This document shows positions 1 through 5,335 of a DNA stretch of 7,118 nucleotides, piece after piece. How positions within the stretch are numbered: the first letter of the stretch is position 1; every line of letters starts with the position of its first letter. The notes below the pieces were generated by a model, which was not told the DNA's origin, did no database searches, and saw nothing but the letters and a program-made list of their open reading frames with translations. Source of the stretch: Nonlabens sp. (GTDB taxonomy: Bacteria > Bacteroidota > Bacteroidia > Flavobacteriales > Flavobacteriaceae); the NCBI GenBank assembly GCA_030731685.1, contig JANQTO010000350.1, positions 1 through 7,118 on the forward strand. Direction: 5' to 3'. The translations under genes and the position numbers were made by a program.

Positions 1-158
1 CAGGACAACAGCAAACAACGCAGGCTGAGGACTGGAGGGATGCCATTATAGACCTATCCACAGTTACGCTTACTTCTAATGTTATTAGGGTTCGTTTGAG
101 ATCTGTAAAAGCAGGTGTTACGACCGGAGATATCTCTATTGATGACTTTAGAGTAGAT
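1..158 (+). repeat. MAM/ConA-like module, copy 1 (C-terminal part only)
   Basis: The encoded segment runs GQQQT...W...L....VIRVRLR...GDISIDDF. It aligns with the ends of the modules at 1122-1664 and 2805-3326, which both have GQQQ, a Trp, IQxRFR and D(I/V)AID(N/D). Bases 1-2 (CA) fit the last two bases of a Thr or Ser codon, which precedes GQQQ in the other copies (TGQQQ, SGQQQ). This shows that the protein extends beyond the left edge. Confidence 0.85.
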
Positions 159-3100
159 AATATCCCAACGTGTCCTAACATTACAGGACTCACTAATGGC
201 GCCATTAATTCTAATAGTGTAGAATTGAACTGGATAGCTGGTGGTGCCGAAGCAGAATGGGTTGTGGAATACAGACTTGTTGGTGCTACAGCGTTCACGA
301 CAGTAACGCCAAATCCAACTGCTACTACGGCAACAGTTACTGGATTAAATAGTGCTACTGAATATGAATTTTGCGTTAGAGCAGTTTGTGCGGCTAATGA
401 TATTTCTCAACAAACATGTATAAACAGGACGACTACCCCAGACTATTGTGCTGGTGATACCTTTGTCGATTCAGGTGGAATCTCTGGTGACTACCAGAAC
501 AATGAAAATATAACCTATAACATTTGTCCTGATAATGCTGGAGACGTAGTTTATATAAACTTTACGTTTAATGATATGGAAGATAGTACTGCCGGTTGTT
601 TTGATGGGCTTACCATTTACGATGGTCCAGACACAACATTCCCAACCATTAACACGCCTACTGGAGGAACAGAATGGTGCTGGGATCCAGTGAACAATAC
701 AGGGACGGGTAATTTAGTAGGAGAGCTATTGATAGGAACCTCAACATCGGGTTGTATTACTTTAGTGTTCTCTTCTGATGGGTCTGTTCAAAGACCAGGT
801 TGGGCGGCAACAGTAACTTGTGCACCGCCACCTACGTGTCTAAGTCCAACAGCTCTAGATGTTACTAGTGCAACAGATACCACTGCTTCACTAGCGTGGA
901 CAGCTGGTGGGACGGAAACTGCATGGGATGTTGAAGTAGGTCTACCAGGTTTCGCTCCTAATACGGCTGCAACAGTTATTCCGGTTGTCAATGTGATGAC
1001 AAATCCTTCAACTACGGTTACTGGCTTAACTGCTGATACCACATATGAGTACTACGTTAGAGCAATTTGTGGACCAGGAGACGAGAGTATATATATAGGT
1101 CCATTCACGTTCAAAACGGAATGTGCACCGCTAACAGCTCCATATATAGAGGATTTTGAAACCTTTACAGCAAACTTATTGTTTACAGAACAAAATTGCT
1201 GGAAAGCAAATAGCAATTCTACTACGTTTACAGCTTGGGATTGGAACCTAGATATTGCAGGTGGAACACCTACCGCAAATACAGGTCCAGATGCAGCATT
1301 TAACGGAACTAACTATTTCTATATAGAAGGTAACGGTGGTGCTGCTGGAAATGAGGCAAATTTATTGTCCCCTCTTGTAAATGTATCTGTCTTAACTAAT
1401 CCGTCTTTACAGTTCCGCTACCATATGTTTGGTGCTGCTACTGGTATTCTACACGTGGACATTAACGATGGAACAGGTTTTGTAAATGATGTTGTCGTTA
1501 TATCAGGGCAACAACAATCTAGTGGTGCTGCTCCTTGGGAACTTGTTGTCGTAGATCTTTCCACATTCGCTCCAGGTTCCATACAGGCACGTTTCAGAGC
1601 TGAACGCACTGAAACTGCAACTACAGGTACTAGCGATATTGCTATCGATAATGTTGTATTTGATGAAGCACCAGCGTGTGCAGAGCCTTCTATATTGACT
1701 GCTTCAAATATTACAGATGTTAGCGCTAATCTAACATGGAATGAAAATGGTAGTGCAACCTCATGGATTGTAGAATACGGGCCGTGTGGCTTTGTTCCTG
1801 GTACTATGGCAGCAGGTGCTGTAACAGTAACCGCAACTACAAATACAGGATTATCTATTTCAGGATTGAGTAGTGCGACTTGTTATGAGTTCTATGTAAC
1901 AGCAGACTGTGGTATGGGAACCCTAAGTAATGTAACGGGCCCTAGTAGGTTCTCTACAGCGCTTACTGGACCGGTAGGTGTGACGTGTACTACTGGAAAT
2001 CCATATTTTATATGGACAGAAGGTTTTAATACGATTGCTACGAACTGGACAGGTGATGTAGGTACTGGAATAACTAATGGCGACTGGAACTTTGGTCGTG
2101 CAACTGCACCTGGTTCTATAGGCACAGGTCCTAGTGGTCCTTTTGAAGGTAATGGATTCTTGTATTTTGAGACTTCTGGAACTAACGTAGGACCAGCAAG
2201 AGTTGTTTCACCACCTATTGACCTAACTGGTAGTGTAAACGATGAGCTGGAACTTTCATTCTATTATCACGCTTTTGGTGGTGATGCTACCATAGTGAGT
2301 GTAGAGTATGGAACCTCTCCTACAGGACCATGGACACAAGTATTTACTTATACGGGTCAAATTCAAACAAGTGCGACACAGCCATTTCAAGCTGTAGGCG
2401 CAATGTTGCCATCTACCCTAATAGGACAAATAATCTATATACGTATCTCTGGTACGGAGGCTCCTGGTGGAGAAGCCGGATTTGTAGGTGACATTGCGAT
2501 TGACCAAATGCGCATAGAAACCTGTGGTACTTTCTGTGAACCGCCGCTAGTTATTAGCGCTGGAGCAACGACAGACACCACAGCAACTATTAACTGGACT
2601 TCACCTGCAAGCGTAACAGCTTGGGAATATGTGAATCAACCAGCTGGTACAGGTTTGCCTACTGCAGCAGGAACTCCGGTAATGGCAGCAACTGCAATGA
2701 TATCTGGACTTACTGCAGCTACAGACTATGAATTCTATGTACGTTCAGATTGTGGTGGAGGTTTCTTCAGTACTTGGGTTGGACCGTTTAATTATTCAAC
2801 AGAATGTGCTTCATTTAGCGCACCGTACACAACTGGATTTGAAAACTTCGCAATCACTACAAACTTTGTGGAAGATAACTGTTGGACTACTCCGCAAACG
2901 GGCGCAGTATTTTCATGGGACACTAGAACAGGAACTACGCCTTCCACGGCTACGGGACCTACTGCAGCTGCTACAGGAACAAACTATTTCTATACAGAAG
3001 CATCAGTAGGAGCTGCTGGTGCGGTTGCTGAGCTTGTTTCTCCATTAGTGAACCTTGCAGGATTTACAAGTCCTACACTTACGTTCAACTATCATATGTT

Positions 3101-3584
3101 TGGTGCTGACATAACAGCATTGAGTATTGATGTTAATGACGGAACAGCGTGGACTAATGACGTGTTTGTTCTTACAGGGCAGCAACAAACAGCAAATGCT
3201 GACGCTTGGAGAAATGCTAGCGTACCACTCGCTGCGTTTACTGGTAATACTATTCAGGTGCGCTTTAGAGTTATACGTGGAGCAAGTTTTGACGGAGATG
3301 TTGCTATAGATGATATTGTTATAGATGGCACTGCGGGAATCGACAGTTTGGATTCATTAGGATTCACGTACTATCCAAACCCTACGAAAGATATCGTTCA
3401 GTTCAATGGTGTACAGCCTATTGATACTATTTCGGTTAGAAATATGTTAGGACAGGTTATTGAAACTTTAAAGGTTGACTCGTTGAACACACAAATAAGC
3501 CTTGCAAACTATGCTGCAGGAATTTATCTAGTTGAGGTACGTACTGCTGGTAGAACAGGTGTTGTTAGAATAATCAAGGAATAA
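1..3584 (+). CDS. Large secreted multidomain FN3/MAM-like/CUB protein with T9SS C-terminal sorting domain (5' end outside window)
   Basis: This is the 3' part (about 1,190 codons) of a giant exported surface protein, probably an adhesin or a carbohydrate- or protein-binding protein; no catalytic domain is visible. The frame is open from the first base (first whole codon at 3). Modules in order: tail of a MAM-like domain (1-158), FN3 (168-434), CUB (447-821), FN3 (834-1118), MAM-like (1122-1664), FN3 (1677-1958), diverged MAM-like (1983-2525), FN3 (2535-2804), MAM-like (2805-3326), short linker, T9SS type A sorting domain (3354-3581). The FN3 modules show the Bacteroidota pattern: a leading Cys, W-x-VEY or similar, a GLT/GLS turn, YEFYVRA-C or similar, and in two of them S-x-x-x-GPF. 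A TTG at 96 could be taken as a start, but the upstream codons encode GQQQ...W...RVR, matching later modules, so it is internal. By T9SS family knowledge the protein should carry an N-terminal signal peptide upstream, cross the outer membrane and be attached or released. Ligand and exact role are unknown. TAA stop at 3582, then a terminator. Confidence 0.93.
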   Translation, partial: GQQQTTQAEDWRDAIIDLSTVTLTSNVIRVRLRSVKAGVTTGDISIDDFRVDNIPTCPNITGLTNGAINSNSVELNWIAGGAEAEWVVEYRLVGATAFTTVTPNPTATTATVTGLNSATEYEFCVRAVCAANDISQQTCINRTTTPDYCAGDTFVDSGGISGDYQNNENITYNICPDNAGDVVYINFTFNDMEDSTAGCFDGLTIYDGPDTTFPTINTPTGGTEWCWDPVNNTGTGNLVGELLIGTSTSGCITLVFSSDGSVQRPGWAATVTCAPPPTCLSPTALDVTSATDTTASLAWTAGGTETAWDVEVGLPGFAPNTAATVIPVVNVMTNPSTTVTGLTADTTYEYYVRAICGPGDESIYIGPFTFKTECAPLTAPYIEDFETFTANLLFTEQNCWKANSNSTTFTAWDWNLDIAGGTPTANTGPDAAFNGTNYFYIEGNGGAAGNEANLLSPLVNVSVLTNPSLQFRYHMFGAATGILHVDINDGTGFVNDVVVISGQQQSSGAAPWELVVVDLSTFAPGSIQARFRAERTETATTGTSDIAIDNVVFDEAPACAEPSILTASNITDVSANLTWNENGSATSWIVEYGPCGFVPGTMAAGAVTVTATTNTGLSISGLSSATCYEFYVTADCGMGTLSNVTGPSRFSTALTGPVGVTCTTGNPYFIWTEGFNTIATNWTGDVGTGITNGDWNFGRATAPGSIGTGPSGPFEGNGFLYFETSGTNVGPARVVSPPIDLTGSVNDELELSFYYHAFGGDATIVSVEYGTSPTGPWTQVFTYTGQIQTSATQPFQAVGAMLPSTLIGQIIYIRISGTEAPGGEAGFVGDIAIDQMRIETCGTFCEPPLVISAGATTDTTATINWTSPASVTAWEYVNQPAGTGLPTAAGTPVMAATAMISGLTAATDYEFYVRSDCGGGFFSTWVGPFNYSTECASFSAPYTTGFENFAITTNFVEDNCWTTPQTGAVFSWDTRTGTTPSTATGPTAAATGTNYFYTEASVGAAGAVAELVSPLVNLAGFTSPTLTFNYHMFGADITALSIDVNDGTAWTNDVFVLTGQQQTANADAWRNASVPLAAFTGNTIQVRFRVIRGASFDGDVAIDDIVIDGTAGIDSLDSLGFTYYPNPTKDIVQFNGVQPIDTISVRNMLGQVIETLKVDSLNTQISLANYAAGIYLVEVRTAGRTGVVRIIKE
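447..821 (+). other. CUB domain within the surface protein
   Basis: About 125 residues, from YCAGDTFVDSGG to GWAATVTC, have the CUB layout. There is an initial Cys followed by a G-x-x-DSGG-like opening, a conserved Y, the core motif C-F-D-G-L-T-I-Y-D-G-P, and a final beta-strand pair around SGCITLVFSSDGS and PGWAATVTC. CUB domains are extracellular beta-sandwiches that often bind calcium and proteins or glycans. Acidic residues in the D-x-L-x-I-Y-D-G loop are compatible with calcium binding, but this is inference. It sits where the repeat pattern would otherwise put a MAM-like module. Confidence 0.8.
1122..1664 (+). repeat. MAM/ConA-like module, copy 2
   Basis: About 180 residues starting CAPLTAPYIEDFE, with NCW, GTNYFYIE, LLSPLVNV, FRYHMFG, DINDGTGF, SGQQQ, IQARFR and DIAIDN. 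The order of motifs is that of a MAM-like beta-sandwich (ordered hydrophobic strands, then a GD(I/V)AID(D/N)-type ending). It is the closest relative of the copy at 2805-3326, including a shared 16-nt exact match at 1422-1437 and 3093-3108. Confidence 0.8.
1983..2525 (+). repeat. MAM/ConA-like module, copy 3 (diverged)
   Basis: About 180 residues from TCTTGNPYFIWTEGF to GDIAIDQMRIETC. It keeps the strand order, VVSPPIDL, LSFYYHAFGG and the GDIAID ending. It differs by GQIQ in place of GQQQ, IYIRISG in place of IQxRFR, and a SVEYGTSPTGPW strand in place of the D(I/V)NDGT strand. It is an older or independently acquired copy of the same fold. Confidence 0.75.
2805..3326 (+). repeat. MAM/ConA-like module, copy 4
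   Basis: About 174 residues starting ECASFSAPYTTGFENF, with NCW, GTNYFYTE, LVSPLVNL, FNYHMFGAD, DVNDGTAW, TGQQQTA, IQVRFR and GDVAIDD. It closely matches the copy at 1122-1664, and its end closely matches the partial copy at the left edge (TGQQQT...AxAxxWR). Confidence 0.8.
3354..3581 (+). other. T9SS type A C-terminal sorting domain
   Basis: The last 76 or so residues follow the Por secretion tail pattern: FTYYPNPTKD, a short strand, ISVRNMLGQVIET, an NTQISLANYAAGIYLVEV core and a final strand ending in VVRIIKE. In T9SS cargo this domain directs transport across the outer membrane and is usually cleaved by the sortase PorU. It establishes that the protein is a secreted cell-surface or extracellular product and that this is its true C-terminus. 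Confidence 0.95.
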
Positions 3585-3603
3585 TATATTCTATTACATT
3601 TTT

Positions 3604-3634
3604 AAAGGCCGTTCTTTACGAACGGCCTTTTTTT
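3604..3634 (+). terminator. Strong rho-independent terminator of the surface-protein gene
   Basis: A perfect 11-bp inverted repeat, AAAGGCCGTTC (3604-3614) and GAACGGCCTTT (3620-3630), flanks a 5-nt loop TTTAC. A run of seven T (3628-3634) follows, starting inside the stem. It begins 20 nt after the TAA stop. The GC-rich core stem and T-tract fit an intrinsic terminator on the + strand; the opposite strand has only three T after the stem. Confidence 0.93.
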
Positions 3635-3639
3635 ATGCC

Positions 3640-3647
3640 TATTTTTG
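3640..3647 (+). promoter_or_regulatory. Bacteroidota -7 promoter element (TAnnTTTG) for the glycosyltransferase-coaE unit
   Basis: TATTTTTG is an exact match to the Bacteroidota housekeeping-sigma -7 consensus TAnnTTTG. It begins 5 nt after the terminator T-tract and ends 4 nt before the ATG at 3652. The -33 region would fall on the terminator hairpin (TTTA at 3615-3618 is the nearest weak candidate), so no good -33 box is seen. The spacing puts the transcript start at or within a few nt of the start codon. Confidence 0.6.
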
Positions 3648-3651
3648 ATTT

Positions 3652-4668
3652 ATGATGAGCTTGAATTACTCTTTTATTGTGCCCGTTTATAATAGACCAG
3701 ATGAGGTTTTTAACTTACTACAAAGCTTGTCACTGCTTTCAGGAGGAATTCCTTTTGAAGTGGTTATTGTAGAAGACGGCTCTAGTGAACCATGTAAAGC
3801 TGTCTGTGAACGCTTTCGCGAAAGCGTAACAATAAACTATTATTTCAAGGAAAATACAGGCCCTGGAGATTCTAGGAATTACGGTATGCGTAATGCAAAT
3901 GGTAACTACTTCATTATTTTAGATAGTGATTGCATAGTTCCGCCAGCATATTTAGAGATTGTTAATCAAGCTATATCAAAGGATTTTGTTCATTGTTTTG
4001 GAGGTCCAGACGCTGCACATGAGCGATTTAGTAATTTGCAAAAGGCCATTAATTACACAATGACATCTTTCTGGACTACTGGCGGGATACGTGGAGGCAG
4101 TGAGCAACTGGATAAGTTCCAGCCTCGCAGTTTCAATATGGGTCTGAGTAAAGAAGCTTTTGAGAAAACAGGTGGTTTCGGTAGGATACATCCAGGTGAA
4201 GACCCAGATTTAGTTTTAAGATTATGGAAGGAAGATTATAAAACGAAATTATTGAGCGATGCTTTTGTGTATCATGAAAGACGAATTTCTTGGAAGCTCT
4301 TTTTCAAACAAGTTAATAAATTTGGTAAGGTTCGGGTAATTTTAAATAAATGGCATCCACAAAGTAGGAAATTAGCGTTTACATTGCCCAGCGCTTTTGT
4401 TGTGGGTTTAATTGTCGCAATTGTCTTAGGTTTTGCAGGCTGGTATTTACCTCTAGCCATCTATGTTTTTTATATATTCGTTTTAGGTGTTCATAGTACA
4501 TTCAAGAATAATGTAGTAGTAGGCTGTTACAGTATGATTTCGGCTCTGATTCAATTTACAGGATACGGATTGGGCTTTATACATGCAACATTTCAAATTC
4601 ATCTTTTAGGGAGAAATGAGCAAGTTGCGTATCCAGAATTGTTTTTTAAAGAAAGAAAATTGTTATGA
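3652..4668 (+). CDS. Family 2 glycosyltransferase (GT-A fold) with C-terminal membrane segments
   Basis: This is a 338-residue inverting-type sugar transferase, probably acting at the cytoplasmic face of the inner membrane on an envelope glycan or lipid-linked acceptor. Donor and acceptor cannot be read from the sequence. The GT2 N-terminus is clear: FIVPVYNRPDEV (residues 8-19), EVVIVEDGS (36-44), ENTGPGDSRNYG (67-78) and the metal/nucleotide-binding DXD as DSD (91-93). The acceptor and catalytic region is FNMGLSKEAFEKTGGF (161-176) with GEDPDLVLRL (182-191), followed by YHERR-x-SWK (207-215). Hydrophobic stretches at about 245-263, 265-283 and 292-312 suggest two or three membrane segments. 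The start is ATG at 3652, with an alternative ATG at 3655; no Shine-Dalgarno is seen. The stop overlaps the coaE start by 4 bases, so the two genes are probably cotranscribed and translationally coupled. Confidence 0.9.
   Translation: MMSLNYSFIVPVYNRPDEVFNLLQSLSLLSGGIPFEVVIVEDGSSEPCKAVCERFRESVTINYYFKENTGPGDSRNYGMRNANGNYFIILDSDCIVPPAYLEIVNQAISKDFVHCFGGPDAAHERFSNLQKAINYTMTSFWTTGGIRGGSEQLDKFQPRSFNMGLSKEAFEKTGGFGRIHPGEDPDLVLRLWKEDYKTKLLSDAFVYHERRISWKLFFKQVNKFGKVRVILNKWHPQSRKLAFTLPSAFVVGLIVAIVLGFAGWYLPLAIYVFYIFVLGVHSTFKNNVVVGCYSMISALIQFTGYGLGFIHATFQIHLLGRNEQVAYPELFFKERKLL
3810..3827. repeat. 18-bp perfect palindrome inside the glycosyltransferase gene
   Basis: ACGCTTTCGCGAAAGCGT is identical to its own reverse complement. 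It lies in coding sequence and encodes the R-F-R-E-S part of residues 54-58, in a stretch between GT2 core motifs that is usually variable. Its high GC and symmetry contrast with the AT-rich surroundings. Only one copy is seen in the window. It may belong to a genome-wide over-represented palindrome family, or be a protein-binding site; neither can be decided here. Confidence 0.75.
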
Positions 4669-5255
4669 TAACCGTAGGACTTACCGGAGGGATAGGTAGT
4701 GGTAAAACTACCGTTGCAAAACGTTTTAAAGACTTGGGTGTTCCAGTCTACATTGCAGATGAAGCTTCAAAAGAAATTTTGGCTACCGATTTGAATGTAC
4801 GTAATGAAATCAAAATGTTATTGGGCGAGGATGCTTTTGTAAAAAATGATGATACTGAAATTCCTGATAAGGCATACATAGCCTTAAGAGTATTTCAGGA
4901 TAAAGCGCTTTTGAAAGGGCTTATTGCCATTTTGCATCCAGCTGTAAGAAAGGATTTTCATACGTGGTTATCAAAGCAGCATAGTACGTATGTTATTTAT
5001 GAGGCGGCAATTTTATTGGAAAGTGGCGGTTATGACCTTTGCGATTATATCATCATGGTTACAGCACCTTTAGAGACGAGAATGCAACGTGTTATGTCCA
5101 GAGATAAGGTTGCGATGCAAGATGTGCGCGCACGAATGGACAACCAGTGGAGCGAGCGTAAGAAATTAGATTATGCACATTTTGTTATTGTAAATGAAGA
5201 TATTCACAAATTACCAATGCAAATTAATAGAATTCACGAAATTCTGTTAAAATAA
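4665..5255 (+). CDS. coaE: Dephospho-CoA kinase
   Basis: Catalyses ATP-dependent phosphorylation of the 3'-hydroxyl of dephospho-CoA to give coenzyme A, the last step of CoA synthesis, in the cytoplasm. At 196 residues it is of normal family length. The start MITVGLTGGIGSGKTT places the P-loop (GGIGSGKT, residues 8-15) where the family has it, confirming ATG 4665. Other family marks are VYIAD (28-32), whose D32 aligns with the proposed catalytic Asp of the DAD motif in E. coli CoaE; LHPAVR (90-95) of the CoA-binding region; ILLESG (116-121); the lid-like APLETRMQRVMSRD (134-147); and the C-terminal Q161 and AHFVIVN (171-177). The first Asp of the usual DAD is Ile here, and the usual ADxVI is AHFVI. 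Both are mild changes. It overlaps the upstream glycosyltransferase by ATGA. The purine-rich AAAGAAAG (4648-4655) just upstream may help initiation. Confidence 0.95.
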   Translation: MITVGLTGGIGSGKTTVAKRFKDLGVPVYIADEASKEILATDLNVRNEIKMLLGEDAFVKNDDTEIPDKAYIALRVFQDKALLKGLIAILHPAVRKDFHTWLSKQHSTYVIYEAAILLESGGYDLCDYIIMVTAPLETRMQRVMSRDKVAMQDVRARMDNQWSERKKLDYAHFVIVNEDIHKLPMQINRIHEILLK

Positions 5256-5274
5256 GATAGATATATCTATTTTT
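5254..5274 (+). terminator. AT-rich palindrome with T-tract after coaE; weak terminator or operator
   Basis: ATAGATATATCTAT (5257-5270) is a perfect 14-bp palindrome directly after the coaE stop. Its RNA stem could extend to 5254-5273 through one G-U pair. Five T follow at 5270-5274. The stem is almost all A-U and the loop must come from the central bases, so termination would be inefficient. A DNA-binding site or chance in AT-rich DNA are alternatives. Confidence 0.35.
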
Positions 5275-5291
5275 ACAACCGTTAATTTATA

Positions 5292-5308
5292 GTTAAAAGG
5301 ATTTTAAC
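5292..5308. promoter_or_regulatory. Inverted repeat over the expected -33 region of the histidine kinase promoter
   Basis: GTTAAAA (5292-5298) and TTTTAAC (5302-5308) are perfect 7-bp inverted arms around a GGA spacer. The right arm lies about 15-22 nt upstream of the TAnnTTTG element, where the -33 box is expected. Its placement would suit an operator, for example for autoregulation by the adjacent response regulator, but that is inference. Base composition makes chance symmetry fairly likely. Confidence 0.35.
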
Positions 5309-5323
5309 AAAATAAATACGAGT

Positions 5324-5331
5324 TAACTTTG
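5324..5331 (+). promoter_or_regulatory. Bacteroidota -7 promoter element (TAnnTTTG) for the two-component system
   Basis: TAACTTTG matches the Bacteroidota -7 consensus TAnnTTTG exactly and ends 4 nt before the ATG at 5336. No clear TTTG -33 box is present; TTTT at 5302-5305, 18 nt upstream, is a weak candidate. The distance to the ATG leaves almost no room for a 5' leader, so the mRNA is predicted to be leaderless or nearly so. Confidence 0.65.
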
Positions 5332-5335
5332 CGTC

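Noticed and set aside
788..2125. Three antisense open frames (788-1042, 1418-1609, 1892-2125)
   Set aside because: They lie opposite the repeat-rich surface-protein gene, have no family features or promoter elements, and are explained by the low stop frequency opposite Thr/Ala/Gly-rich codons.
2728..3309. Two + strand frames inside the surface-protein gene (2728-3009, 3127-3309)
   Set aside because: They are out of frame with the well-supported FN3/MAM-like coding sequence, have no recognisable protein features, and show no sign of programmed frameshifting.
1..3326. DNA repeats considered as a CRISPR array or insertion sequence
   Set aside because: The repeats are long imperfect in-frame coding modules with domain motifs; there are no short regular repeats with spacers, no terminal inverted repeats and no transposase.
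3976..4460. Antisense open frames opposite the glycosyltransferase (3976-4191, 4272-4460)
   Set aside because: They are short, without start signals or family motifs, and fully overlap conserved GT2 sequence.
4665..5255. CoaE considered inactive because of changes in DAD (Ile-Ala-Asp) and ADxVI motifs
   Set aside because: The P-loop, the Asp aligned to the proposed catalytic residue, HPAVR and the RxxRVMSRD-type region are intact, so ordinary lineage variation is more likely.
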